Below, one piece after another: positions 23,080-34,178 of a stretch of DNA of 64,000 nucleotides. The DNA lies in assembly GCA_947561715.1 (NCBI GenBank), contig OX387200.1:15316501-15380500 (forward strand), written 5' to 3'. Within the stretch, counting starts at the first letter, position 1. Every line of letters starts with the position of its first letter. Below the pieces are notes generated by a model. That model worked only from the letters and a program-made list of their open reading frames with translations, did no database searches and had not been told where the DNA came from. A program made the translations under genes and the position numbers. This DNA comes from Ascidia mentula. Lineage: Eukaryota > Chordata > Ascidiacea > Phlebobranchia > Ascidiidae.

Positions 23080-23317
23080 ATAATTTTGCCAATTTACCAT
23101 ATTTTACAAGGTATCACAAGCATTTACCAAAAAGTTGTGTTTTTTGGATTAGAATCAAATTACAGGGGTCAGCAAGTTGGAGATTTGTGAAAAAAGTTAC
23201 AAGTGAAAGACTGATTTTTTTATGACGGTCATAATTAACATTCGGTCGGTAAACATATTTCCCCAACGAATGAGAAGACAAGTTTGGTATTGTTGGAAAG
23301 GTTGTAAGCTTTGCGAT
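23080..23317. repeat. Repeat shared with 25370-25530
   Basis: The sequence from gccaatttaccatattttac to the ggtagtagaattg motif recurs almost unchanged at about 25370-25530. Part of the duplicated transposon nest; no coding content is supported. Confidence 0.6.
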
Positions 23318-23331
23318 GGTAGTAGAATTGT

Positions 23332-23501
23332 GTAAGCTGCAGACAGATGACCGCTGTTTCGACCTAAAAGGTCTCATCAGTGCAGCTGGTGTGACTATCA
23401 GACGACTTTGCTGACCAAACGGCCAAGCAAAGACTTTTACTATGTGGTGACTATACAATCACCCTCATCCGTTGGTCACTACACTATAGGTGCAACCTTA
23501 C
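23332..23501 (-). mobile_element. Retrozyme-like 170-bp insertion with hammerhead-type core and 14-bp TSD
   Basis: This 170-bp segment is flanked by perfect 14-bp direct repeats, ggtagtagaattgt (23318-23331 and 23502-23515), and interrupts a repeat unit that is continuous elsewhere. On the minus strand it holds CTGATGA (23380-23374), a 5-bp stem GACCT/AGGTC with a 3-base loop, and GAAAC (23360-23356). This is the conserved hammerhead ribozyme core with a perfect helix II. A possible helix III (AC/GT around an AGCG loop) follows. Helix I pairing next to the core is not clean, so activity is uncertain. Size, target duplication and ribozyme resemble non-autonomous retrozymes mobilised by Penelope-like elements. 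Confidence 0.55.
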
Positions 23502-24120
23502 GGTAGTAGAATTGTCTGTCCTTCAGAACTGTAGCCAAAGTTACAAGTGAAAGACTGATTTTTTTTATGACGGTCATATTTCATAATCGGTCGGTAAACA
23601 TATTTCCCCCACGAAATCGCGCACAAGCTAGGTATCGCTGTAAAGGGATTTTAAAGGGTTTTCCAACGGTAGTAGAATTAAACAAATCTTTTCTTTCGAC
23701 CTATGAAAAAAGTTAAGGCTGATTCATGACAATGCTTATTAATATCCGTTACCAAAATCGTTTGAAATTGATAATTTTTGCATTTTCATAAATTTTGTGT
23801 CAATCTATGCATCTTGCCAAAAAATTATCGAAATCCCACGAGTAACGGCAGAGTTATGTGCGTTTGAAGATTTGTCGACTGGAAAAGAGTTTTGTCGACT
23901 AGCGTCTCTTTGGTCAAATAACAACTGCATTATTAACATTATCAACAAATACGGTGTCACATTAGCCCTGTTTACATGAAATGGTACCACCCTCATTCTG
24001 GCAGAATAATTTTTACAATTTGCCATATTTTACAAGGTACAACAAGCATTTCCAAAAAGTTGTGTTTTTTAGGTTAGAATCAAATTACAGAGGTCAGCAA
24101 GCCGTTCAAACCTCAAATCA
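23502..24120. repeat. Repeat block shared with 25490-26110
   Basis: Long similarity to 25490-26110, including the segments gcgtctctttggtcaaataa and gttcaaacctcaaatcatat. The first part is the reverse complement of the 21.2-21.7 kb block. This duplicated block flanks the LINE fragment on both sides. Confidence 0.65.
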
Positions 24121-24540
24121 TATTAAACAAACCTTGTCGCAGCTATATCAAACAACAAAATCGCGAATAAAAAAAATCGCCTCTTTTTGCGATTTAGCAT
24201 AATGGCGGCATGCGAAAAATTTCCTTAATTAAAACATTCGTGCTCAGTGTTGTGATAATAGGTGCCAATATTGACCAATATCAAGAGAACGGAAATTTAA
24301 TGCTCTACAACAATTAACAAATTCGAAATTAAGATGGCGGACGACTTCCAAATTGCCCATTAAACATGACCCGCTTTTCGCGAATCAGCATAGCATAATG
24401 GCGGCATGCAATAAATTTTCCCTAATTCAAACAGTTCTGCTCAGCGTTGTGGTAATAGGTACCAATATTGACCAATATCAAGAGAACGGAATTATAAACT
24501 CGTAAAATGGTTAATACTGGTAAAATGTCCACGTCACAAA

Positions 24541-25275
24541 CCGAAGGACTGATCACCCTGTTTCCTAAGCCTGGGAAAGATCTTCTGCAGCTCCAAAATT
24601 ATCACGATAACTTTGCCAAACATGGACTATAAGATCGCCTCAAAAGTCGTCAACGCAAGAATACGCAGTGTTATATCCAAGGACCAACATGGCTTCCAAC
24701 CGCACCGATATATATGGTCAAATATGCGGTTGCTGTACGACATGATTGACAGTACGGACCATTACCATGTTTCAGGGGCGGTAATGACTCCCCATACATA
24801 TAAAGTTTTTGACATCTTAAGGTGGGAATTTATTTCCGCAACTCTCTCTGCTTTCGGGTTTGGTGCCGGATTTGTCAATTTAAATAAATGCTTCTATCAA
24901 AATGCATCTGCGAGAGTCACTAATTGCAACTTTGTCTCTCAATTGTTTGACATAGAACGTGGTGTCAGACAGGGAGACCCATGCACTCTCCTCAACTGTG
25001 TTCTGCATTGAATGCCTAGCAACAGCGCTTAGACAGGTCGACTTTGAAGGCATACGCCTCCACCATAAAGAATACAAAACATCCCTATTTGCAGACAATA
25101 CCAATGTTTTTACAATGACTGATTGCAAAGTGAATATTGCCCAAATCTTCGGCCCAGAGAATGCTATGCACCAGGATGTAACAAAAGCAAAAAACTTTTC
25201 TCAACCGGCATCGTTTTTAATGATTATGAACTACAACAGTCATTTCACTACATAGCACATTTTTCAAAAACATCA
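24541..25275 (+). mobile_element. LINE (L1/Tx1-like) reverse-transcriptase fragment, decayed
   Basis: Plus-strand fragment of a non-LTR reverse transcriptase. Visible motifs in order: GLITLFPKPGKD, DYKIASKVVNARI, DQHGFQ, FDILRWEFI, GVRQGDP and SLFADNTNVF. The last is the catalytic FADD box with the second Asp replaced by Asn, which would kill activity. The frame changes between the GVRQGDP part (open from 24613 to 25011) and the FADN part (24959-25255). The N-terminal endonuclease and C-terminal parts are absent. Motif order and spacing fit L1/Tx1-type LINEs. Further fragments of the same element are at 22084 and 26111. Confidence 0.8.
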
Positions 25276-25489
25276 GACCATGCAAATTAAGGACCGAAGC
25301 TCGCTCGTTATGGTCTGTTTGTTTTTCATGGTTCAACGGCGCAAGCTCGCTCGCATACCATTTCACCACGCTCATTCTGGCAGAATAATTTTGCAAATTT
25401 ACCATATTTTACAAGGTATCACAAGCATTTACCAAAAAGTTGTGTTTTTTGGATTAGAATCAAATTACAGGGGTCAGCAAGTTGGAGAT

Positions 25490-26110
25490 TGGTGAAAAAA
25501 GTTACAAGTGAAAGACTGATTTTTTTATGACGGTCATATTCAATATTCGGTCGGTAAACATATTTCCCCCACAAAATGGCGCACAAGTTAGGTATCGCTG
25601 TAAAGGGATTTTAAAGGGCTTTGCAACGGTGGTAGAATTATCTTTCCTGTCGACTAATGAAAAAAGTTATAGCTGATTTATGACAATGCTTATTAATATC
25701 CGTTACGAAAATCGTTCGAAATTGATAATTTTTGCATTTTCATAAATTTTGTGTCAATCTATGCATCTTGCAAAAAAAATTATCGAAATCCCACGAGTAA
25801 CGACCGAGTTATGTGCGTTTGAAGATTTGTCGATTGGAAAAAAAGTTTTGTCGACTAGCGTCTCTTTGGTCAAATAACAACTGCATTATTAACATTATCA
25901 ACAAATACGGTGTCACATTAGCCCTGTTTACATGAAATGGTACCACCCTCATTCTGGCAGAATAATTTTTACAATTTGCCATATTTTACAAGGTACAACA
26001 AGCATTTCCAAAAAGTTGTGTTTTTTGGATTAGAATCAAATTACAGAGGTCAGCAAGCCGTTCAAACCTCAAATCATATTAAACAAACCTTGTCGCAGCT
26101 ATATCAAACA
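25490..26110. repeat. Second copy of the 23.5-24.1 kb repeat block
   Basis: Near-identical to 23502-24120 but without the 170-bp retrozyme-like insertion and its duplicated site, which makes it a useful empty-site comparison for that insertion. Confidence 0.65.
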
Positions 26111-26221
26111 ACCAAAAGTCGTCATCGCAAGAATACGCAGTGTTATATCCAAGGACCAACATGGCTTCCAACCGCACCGATATATATGGTCAAATATGCG
26201 GTTGCTGTTCGACATGCCTGA
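26111..26221 (+). mobile_element. Third LINE fragment
   Basis: Matches 24645-24750 of the LINE fragment (aatacgcagtgttatatcca, ccgcaccgatatatatggtc). It ends where the LRR1 segmental duplication begins. Confidence 0.65.
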
Positions 26222-26464
26222 CAGTTATTGTTTGTTTATACTCGTTCATATTCCTTCTATGCAAAAGAAACTTCCATTGAATTATTGGTCCACATGTTTT
26301 TTTACCTTCTGTATTGATTGTTCATTACCTAGTAGTAATCAGAGCAAAAAAATATTTGATTTGTCGGGTATCATGCATCTGTTAAGCGCTAATACAGAAC
26401 TGGGCACATAGAAGAAAGTTTACACAGTGAAAAATACTGCAATACTAAAAAAAGGAAATAGAAA

Positions 26465-28545
26465 GTCATTGGAAAAGACCATGTGCAAGATATTTTTCAA
26501 CACATTTCTTAGAGCAAAGTATGGATTCAATTGAGACGTTTGTTTGCCCAGAAACGTCCAAACCAATCATGCTTTCACAAATCTGTTTTAAATCGTATGT
26601 AAGCATGCACATAGCAAAGGATTCAAAGCAATGCTTTGCACATGGACATTGCTTGGCGGACTTAAGGACCTATATGGGTATTAGATTGGAGAAATCCTGT
26701 GTTCAAGGCCCTCGGCTGTTATGCATCTAGCGACTGTTCCGCTTGTTTCACAATGACCGTTGATGGGTCTTGTGACTTACATAGGAACCTAAAATTCTAC
26801 AAAGTTGAAAAAAAATTTGCTCCTGGATGAGACTGTACAGAGCAAGGACTTGTTGGGCCTCCTGGAAGATCATATAACCAACAGGGGGGTATACCCAGCC
26901 CTTGGGGGAGGGCTTTGACACTTTTTCAGCAACTAAATTTGATGCCATCGCATAGAGAAGAGTTGGAACTTACAAAAAATGAAAATGAGTGGGTAGTTGA
27001 ACGATTCATTTTTCTGCAAAATCCAGTTCCATTTTTTGTTGCTCTTTTAACCAAAATACTGAGTAACCAGGGGGCAAATGGCCCTAGGGGGGTGGCTAAA
27101 CCATTTTTTCGGAGACTAATATCGATCAAACTTTGTAGATATGAAATGGATCTTTCATAAAATCACAAATGATTGGACACTTAAACGATTCATTTTTCCA
27201 CAAATACAGCCTGATTTTTTTGCTCCATTTTCAACATAATTTTCAGCAGCACCCACCAGCATGTTACTACCTAATTGGAATAGCCCAAAACCCCACTAAA
27301 ACTGCCCCAAACACCCTAAAATTCGCCATGACAACAGCACGCACATGTGCGCACATTCAACCATAAATTTAACTTAATTGCGTCACTGCTTTGCTTGGTG
27401 ATGCATGACTTTGCATTGTGACACAGGTCTACACGGTGGGCATTTCCCAGCACCAAAACTAATTTTCATAGAAACACCAATATGCGTCCTTAAGGTATTT
27501 AATCATAACATGAGAAAACACTTCCTTGTTATCAAATGGTATGTTGCAACTTCTTACAGTTCGGGCACTGCATTCTTTAAGAGATAACATTTTTTTAATC
27601 GTGAAAACATCACGAGATGTCCTTTCTATAGAGTCAAGCACAAAGCTCTTCATAAATAAATCCAGTTTTTCTAATCGCAAGTTAATAAAGGTATAAGGTA
27701 AAAAGCAAAGTTGGTTGTGTGATGCCCAAAAGCGCTTTAAATTACGTAGTTTGCCAATTTGTGTGGGCAGCTTAATTAGTTTGTTGTGGCTAAGTTGAAG
27801 TTGCCAAAGCTCTCCTAACAAACAGAAGCTGTCTGGAAGATATGTCAGTTCATTGTAGTCCATGGACAATGTTTTTAATGTTTTACAAAGTGGAGATGTT
27901 GCAGAACAAAGCTGTTTTGGGAACTCGGTGATAAAATTGTCTGACAATGTTAACTCGGCTAAGTTCATTTCACCAATAGGAATAGGAATGGATTTAATTT
28001 TATTAGAGCTTAAATCCAGTAAAGTCAAATGTCTAAGACCAAATATTCTTGAATCAATTTTAACAAGCTGACAACCATTAACCCTGAGTTTTTCAAGTTT
28101 CGTTGGAAATGAAGTTGTCATTGGATAATCACTTTTGCTTTGAATGTTTAACTTGGTTTTCAGAGCTTCAATGTGTTTTGTTTTGGCAGGTGCCATAGAC
28201 GAAAGTACACTTTGGCCAGACAGTGTTTGGCCCTTGTGTGCCATTGCAAGAGCACTCAATATTCTTCTAAGCTCATTGGGATCGGCCTTTTTAATGCACA
28301 AATCTACTGAGTCTGATGGTTGCCTTGCCTTCAGAAAGAAACTTTCCAAATATTTGTTGAATGTTTGCCTTTACTTTGTATTTTACTCCTTGCTTGTCTT
28401 TTACAGTGCAGTACATAAGAAACACGACGTCCCCAGGTTTACGGGCTAGAAACAATGTGGCTTGGGCAGCTTTTCCACAACCTCCTCGCATTCCTTGTGA
28501 AGCAACATTTCGGTTTACAACCTCCACTTGGCATTTCACTCTCAT
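26465..28545 (-). pseudogene. LRR1: LRR1 (leucine-rich repeat protein 1) pseudogene
   Basis: Duplicate of the intact LRR1 gene at 34925-36187. The start ATG (28545) and the leucine-rich repeats are still readable. However, an 11-bp deletion near 28312 (after codons for ATIRL) shifts the frame, and an 824-bp DNA element (26666-27489) separates the C-terminal cysteine-rich part. From an internal start the LRR block is open from about 28349 to 27459, ending in element sequence (KYLK followed by DAYW). Both lesions are absent from the other copy. It could still be transcribed, but a full-length LRR1 cannot be made. Confidence 0.85.
26666..27489. mobile_element. TTAA-flanked non-autonomous DNA transposon inserted in LRR1 pseudogene
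   Basis: The intact LRR1 copy has a single ggacttaaggtattt here, while this copy has TTAA at both sides (26662-26665 and 27490-27493) with 824 bp between. Its ends are imperfect inverted repeats: ggacctatatgggt on the left, and on the right (reverse complement) ggacgcatattggt. There is no open reading frame for a transposase. The TTAA target duplication fits piggyBac-like MITEs, although the ends do not show the usual CCCT start, so the superfamily is uncertain. Confidence 0.75.
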
Positions 28546-28993
28546 TTTAATGTCAATTGTTCTGATTAAAACAGATCTACTGCCAAAAAATACCAAAATA
28601 AATTTTAATAATTTATACTATTTTTGTTGATTTTGTGGTAGATAATAATATTATCTACTGGTCATGCATTCAGTTCATACAGAGGTGTTAAACACAATAA
28701 AACCAAATAGTGGTTTTATTCCATATTATTTATTATACAGTTTTGTACATTTATTTAATCTTTGATGTGTCAGTGGTAAAACAAGTCTTACTATTCAGGA
28801 AATTTTATTTTGGTAACATATATATAGTCATGGACTGGATGAGTATATAATATACTCATGAACAAGATTGTAAAGTTTGTAATTTGTGAGGAAGATGTTT
28901 TTCGGTAAGCATACTTTTTTTTATATAATAATGCATTAGCCAATAGCTTCTGAGAAAAATTTTTTGAAAAATTTGGACCAGGTCTACTCTTTT

Positions 28994-29296
28994 CTACAAA
29001 AATGACTTTTCTTGATAAAGAAATAGGTTTTCCCCTTTAGTATTAGTATATAAGAAAACATATGCTGTCATTAATTCAACAAAAACAGTTAAGCAAATAT
29101 ACGTCAGATACACGAAGCTAGCGTTCTGGCAATCATCAAACAGCTTTAGTTGTGTACTCAAGCATTGTACATCATAGATTTTAAGATCATATGCCTTTTG
29201 TTTAATCATGCTAGATCTACCATCCTGTTTTGTTTGCCATTTCACATATTTTCTTCTTGGCGGGTGATGTGCAGCCATCCGTGAAAAACGTTTCAT
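28994..29296 (-). CDS. Hypothetical open frame upstream of LRR1, left copy
   Basis: ATG at 29296 gives a basic start (MKRFSRMAAHHPPRRKYVKW), then YDLKIYDVQCLS and KLFDDCQNASFVYL. The frame is open in both segmental copies, but they are so similar that this is weak evidence. Product not recognised; it may be an exon of an upstream gene or chance. Confidence 0.25.
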   Translation of the reverse strand: MKRFSRMAAHHPPRRKYVKWQTKQDGRSSMIKQKAYDLKIYDVQCLSTQLKLFDDCQNASFVYLTYICLTVFVELMTAYVFLYTNTKGENLFLYQEKSFL

Positions 29297-29983
29297 CACG
29301 ATAAAACCATAGTATACTATGATAAAACGTATGGGGGCGCCTCAACAATCACGAGAAATTTATTTTTAAAACAACGCGGGCAACTTTCCTTCAAAAAACC
29401 TTAACTGTCTGATCAGCATGAAGGGTCAGAAATGGTTTGACAGAAGTTTCTGACGGAGTTGCACAATAGAATAATGTTGTATGGTTGTAACTCCGCAACC
29501 CCAAAGGCTATGATCTGGGAGACAAAAAGCATGCTGATCTGTGCGACCAAAAGTTTTTAGTTGTAAAAAGACCAAAACTTCTGGGACCAAACTAAGATCA
29601 GTTTATTTGTCAAAAGAGTCGCAAATTTCCTGGGCAATATCAAAGACGAGGGAAAACAAAGGTATAAAAGAAGAAGCGCAAGCGAGATATCTTGCGAAGG
29701 CCAGTAAGATGGGTTGTAAATGTAAAAGAGTTTTAAAAGGCCGGATTTAAACAAACTCTAAAAGGTTTCGAATTATCACAAGCCGAATTCCCTACAAGCA
29801 AACAAAAAACATAAATTTTATGAAAAATGCTTAAACAAAACACCTGATGATACAAAACATAATTTACATGTGTATGAAACGGCAAAATCCTGAATAAAGC
29901 ATGCAATTTCAAAAAAAATGGCCTGGTTTTGCAAAAAAAATTTCGATCAATATGCCAATTCGACAATATAAGCTTTGAAAAAC

Positions 29984-30413
29984 TTAATAAGTTTTTTCGA
30001 TCACACCAGTTACTGAAGTGAAGTTTCTTTGCAAAAATCTTCTTTCAGCGACAATGTAGCAAAGACCACCAATCAGTAACATAGAAAGAAGCATAGAAAT
30101 CTTCATATACACACACATGAAACGACTTAACACATATATTAATGCTGACCCGGCGCTTGTGAGAAGACTAAAACAGCTGCAGGCTTCACTATTTTCCTTG
30201 AAATACTGCACGTACGTAACTGAAAAGTAAGCTTGATCATTTGTTAACTTGTTCATGGAACTGAAAATGTGAATACGAACCCATTAAAACAGTTTGACGC
30301 AGGCCATCAGGAATTCCAAGTGTGAATGCAAGTAGATAGGACACCCATGCTAAGTCTGTGGTAGGATTCCATAACAAACAGAAAACAAGCAACGTAAACT
30401 CGAAAGTAAACAA
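29984..30413 (-). pseudogene. UNC-93-like copy A, only the last two exons
   Basis: Last exon 30219-29984 (VTYVQYFKEN start, two membrane segments, ending VIEKTY) and the 3' part of the penultimate exon (30413-30281, WNPTTDLAWVSYLLAF...DGLRQTVLM). Upstream sequence stops matching at about 30413, the end of the segmental duplication, so five and a half exons are missing. It matches the 3' end of copy B most closely, including the long C-terminus. Confidence 0.85.
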
Positions 30414-31000
30414 TATAATTGTGGCGCAATTATATAATATCAATACATTAGGAGCCGCCAGGAAGATGCTATATTTTGCTGGTGGAAGTTAGGGGTATTT
30501 AGCATCCAATCATCATTAAGTAAATCAACACAATACAGAGGTGTTATAACGAGGTTAAACCACTTCACTAGTGATTCTTAAACGGTGAAAAATTTCCCTC
30601 AGTAAGGAATAGTAGGGCTGTAGGTGGGTGGTTATTAGTCGGCATCAAAATGTACAAAATTAGTTGCAAGATGTTATATTCCGAATTTACTATGTCGTAC
30701 ACTTATTGTTATTTAAATTCTGAAATTTAAAAATTAGTTGAATATATCAGGATTCTGTTTAAACTGTATAGTATACTCATTGGTATACTATGGTGTTTAC
30801 TTCACCGACACGCGTGATTGATCATCAACAATGATCCAAAAACCGCAACTTGCTACTGATCCTGACCACCTTCGAATTACACCATCATATTTTATCAGTC
30901 CTCGGGATGACTGAGACTGCCAATTACGATCAAAGAAAACGTTCTTTAACCCAGTTGGCATATTTACGTTTTGCTTTAGGCTGGTTAATCGACAATTGCG
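30414..31000. other. Unassigned single-copy stretch
   Basis: AT-rich sequence with no supported exon, repeat or RNA gene. Confidence 0.4.
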
Positions 31001-31140
31001 GACGGGGAATCCCCTGACAGTTTGCGGCGCTCTTGTGCGCAACAGAGGTCGTGGCGCAAACACGCCACCCGGTGCACATTCTGCACATCCATGTTGCGAA
31101 CCGCAACATGCCGGTGAACATGTTGAACATCACTGGATAT
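31001..31140. repeat. CpG-rich segment related in inverse to 33.03-33.21 kb
   Basis: Read on the minus strand it contains gcaacatggatgtgcagaat, gtgcaccgggtgg and a run of gcg/cgc motifs. These resemble the plus-strand sequence at 33033-33210 (tatgttgcacatgtgcacga). Two similar CpG-rich segments in opposite orientation about 2 kb apart suggest the ends of one element, but the pairing is imperfect. Confidence 0.35.
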
Positions 31141-32303
31141 ACGGATTATTGCTAAGTTCGACCAAGAATTACAGCTCCACACGTGGTAAAGTTACTTTTG
31201 CTGTTATTTCGGTGATATTTAGTCAAGTTTTGGGTTTGTTAACGTGTTCAACATGATTACAGCTCCACTTGGTAAAAAACTTTTGCTACAGGAATTCCTG
31301 GGTCTAGTGTATTCGGGTTTTGGTTTGTGGTTGAACTGCAGGGGAAAAAATTTTACATTTTGTGACAGATCAATCCAGTTTGACGTTTTTTACGCTGGAC
31401 CGCTAATTTTTAACTAACAGTTATTTTGTCAACACAAGAAACATGCAAAAACATGATGTTTATCAAGGTTTAAACTGGTAAACTTGGTAAATTCCGTTCA
31501 GAGCTTAGAGACACAGAAGTTTAGTGCAAGGATCAGTCTTACTGCAAGATGGAAACTTGACAACAGAAGCAAAAACACTTGCAATTTTTGTGAACATACA
31601 GCTGAACATTAACCCCCTCCCCCAGGGTTTAGCAAGCTTAGTTCCTTTTTGGCAATCCCTTTGCACGCACAAAATTAAACTATCCTTACTGATGCCTACT
31701 TGTTATTTATTTCACAGGAAATAAGAAAAGAAAATGAACAATCAAAAAGCTGTTAAATACAAACAGGACATGGCCAAAATACGGATGTAGCAAAACTTTC
31801 TGGAATTCCCATACATCTTGCATGGTACCACCTCCAGCATCTGTCACATCCAATCTAAAAAAAGTGGTATACACTTATTACAAGTTTCGTAAATTAGCAT
31901 ATTGGGTAGAGAGAATAATTACCCATTTTCCAATTTGTGAACCTTTTCCGCACTGGCTGCATAGATTAGCTAAATTATCTGAATAAAAATTGAAATGAGC
32001 ATAAAGGTATGGAAACCCCTTTGAATGTGGCTGGACTGACACATTTGGCCAAACATATAGAGCCATAATCTGACCCTAGATTGCATGTACAACGCATGGG
32101 TCCCCTAACCTTGAAACCAAAAGGGGACTGGGCTAATGAAGTGTAGTTAGTGACTAATTTCAACGTTAAACCTCATTACATTGTACTTGTGTATATTATT
32201 TTACCCTTATGTTTGTACAATATAAAAAAGACACTTAGGATTATCAGGCAGCTGTCAAGTTTTAAGCATTTATTAAAGCGTAATTCAAAAGTGATTACCT
32301 GAA
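31141..32303. other. Unassigned stretch
   Basis: No exon could be supported. A short internal similarity exists between about 31168-31210 and 31258-31300 (acagctccac...ggtaaa...cttttgct). Confidence 0.35.
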
Positions 32304-32896
32304 TTATTTAAAATGTTTTCTGCTCTTTTGCAGTGCCCTTTTAGTACTTGGAAAGTACACTTGAAATGGAATGGTGGAGTCCAACTTTGGAGCATTAAAC
32401 AAGTATTCAGCAATCTGAAACAGAACAAATGCTTTCTGTTACAACGGATTTTTATGTTATTGAGCTTTACCTTCAAGACAAAAATGCCACAGTTGTGTGC
32501 ATCTTGTTGTATTGGGTGTTTTATCGGTTGGTATGTGGTGACTTGCAGATGTGCGTCACTTTTATTTTTCCGAAGTAATAAGTAAGATCTTTTTGCAAGC
32601 AAATAAAAGGTGTATGAATGCAAAATTGAATGGTGGTAGTCTGATAAAAATATGATTTAACTTACTGAAATTTCGACACTGCTTCACAATTATTTGGTTG
32701 GCTTGGATAAAATGGATCAATTAAAGTTATAGTCTGTGTTTTCCAGTGGACAATCTGCAATATGGAGTATATTATCACGTTTGTTCAATGTCTTTGTAGT
32801 TAAGACAATTTATTATTTCTAAATTACCAACAGGTTCCAATGATTGCCTCCTTTGTTGTATGCACCTACCATGCCCACAAAATTGGATAAAGTGAT
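32304..32896 (-). CDS. C48 (ULP1/SENP-like) cysteine protease domain, four 3' exons
   Basis: Four exons with matching phases: 32896-32828, 32754-32666, 32588-32471 and 32414-32304 (stop TAA). The joined product reads AYNKGGNHWNLL, VHWKTQTITLIDPFYP, HPIQQDAHNCGIFVLK, then IAEYLFNAPKL. This shows the C48 catalytic set: His in GNHW, Asp in IDP, the oxyanion Gln and the nucleophile Cys in Q-x5-C-G-x-F-V. C48 enzymes cut SUMO or other ubiquitin-like tags. Such domains are also carried by several DNA transposon families, and this copy sits between CpG-rich inverted segments with a second exon chain upstream, so an element-derived gene is possible. The 5' exons were not found. Confidence 0.65.
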
Positions 32897-33056
32897 CTGT
32901 TGAAAAATAAAAAAACGTAGGAATACAATTTGATAAGGTATACAATAAAACCTTGTTCAGGGTGTGGCGATGAAGAATATCCATCTTGCTGTCCAAAATA
33001 GAATTGATAACACGTTAACTTAAAGGTGCAACATGTCAACCCGCCACGTGCCAGAA

Positions 33057-33140
33057 GGCAACCGCTATGTTGCAGATGGCAACGTCTATGTTGCACATGG
33101 CAACCGCTGTGTTGCTGATGGCAACCGCTATGTTGCACAT
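33057..33140. repeat. 21-bp minisatellite, four units
   Basis: Four consecutive 21-bp units, of the type ggcaaccgctatgttgcagat, with a few substitutions. As the unit is a multiple of three, an open frame (GNRYVAD repeats) results on the plus strand, but there is no other sign of a gene. Confidence 0.8.
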
Positions 33141-33427
33141 GTGCACGAGGTGCAGTTTTTTGCTCGCGAACCTGCCTCCTTGTGCGGGCGTATGCACCAC
33201 ACACAGCATTTAGGCCGCACACATTTTAGGCACACACACATAAAGGCTAACTATATATTTTGTATCACCTCAAACAATTCCTCACAAAAAAAACAACTTA
33301 ATATATGTTAGTTTTATTATTTTTTAAATTTAGTTAAAAAGAAATGAAAAGAACATTGAAAGGAATTCTGAAACAGTAGCAAAATCATCAGTTTAAGTGG
33401 ACTGTTGTGTAACATTAAATTCAGAGT

Positions 33428-34178
33428 TCAATCAGCAAACAGTACACTGTTTATTTCCTTCATATGTGCCTCAACAACCTCTGAAGGTTTTTTTCTCAAT
33501 TGTGCCACCACAAATTGACCGAAGTGGTCAAGTCGATCTAACTTCCTTTCCTGAAGTGCCACAAGATGACTTGAACTTTGCCCTAAATAATTTTGTCTTT
33601 CTGACTGTAAAACAAAAACATTACCGAGTTTAGTTTTTATTCATAATGACATGAATTAAGTATAGGCTTGAGCATACCTGTACCTTCAGTTTGTCTGTCT
33701 TTATTCTTTTGCAACTTGGTTCTTCTAATTGAGTTGCAATTTCGGGCATGTCTGCAGCAGCAGCATCAGAAGAAAAGGAATTATCTTCTTTAATACTTCC
33801 AATGCTGGAATCCTCTTTAAATATAATAGACCAAAAATATAATTTTCAGACATGCTTGAACATTATATACCATAAACATTACACATACTGACCAGGGTTT
33901 TCAAAAAAAGGCTGGGGAGAACTGCTGGCACCGACATCAGCAAAGTTGTCAGCCAGAATAAATTCTGAATTGCTGTCTCTTTTTTGGGGGATTCCACGCA
34001 ACCAAACATTTCTGAACATGAAAACGATAGCTTTACAAATACTTGAATAATATATATTAATATCACTACCTTTCACTTCCAGGTAAACTTTCATACAAAA
34101 AATATGCTTCAATTGTGTAATGCAGATTAACCAAAGTTTCACAGCAAACGTCATTCATTGCAGCAATACACTTGTCAC
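33428..34178 (-). CDS. Exon chain of an unrecognised protein with a C-terminal BESS/MADF-like tail
   Basis: Exons in phase: about 34178-34070 (KVCDKCIAAM...YTIEAYFLYESL; 5' border uncertain), 34011-33893 (NVWLRGIPQK...FFENP), 33814-33678 (EDSSIGSIKEDN...KRIKTDKLKV) and 33604-33428 (RLDHFGQFVVAQL...INSVLFAD, stop TGA). Phases 2, 1 and 0 agree at every join, which is good evidence for a real spliced gene. A zinc-ribbon-like CxxC opens the chain, and the C-terminal pattern recalls MADF/BESS or Myb/SANT-like DNA-binding proteins associated with transposons. That likeness is weak. A further open frame with an ATG at 34411 (to about 34187) could be the first exon. It lies upstream of the C48 exons on the same strand. 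Confidence 0.45.

Larger units (their letters stand above)
26222..30413. repeat. Segmental duplication, left copy (LRR1 pseudogene plus UNC93 3' end)
   Basis: Collinear with about 34680-38437: LRR1 followed to the right by the last exons of an UNC-93-like gene. Differences are mainly two insertions: an 824-bp TTAA-flanked element here and a 355-bp eS27 retrocopy in the other copy. The right end breaks inside the UNC93 penultimate exon at about 30413. Confidence 0.85.

Noticed and set aside
26465-28545. A second functional LRR1 gene
   Set aside because: An 11-bp deletion shifts the frame and a DNA element interrupts the C-terminal part, while the other copy is intact.
33033-33311. A small repeat-containing protein on the plus strand
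   Set aside because: The open frame is a by-product of a 21-bp minisatellite; no start context, homology or splicing supports it.
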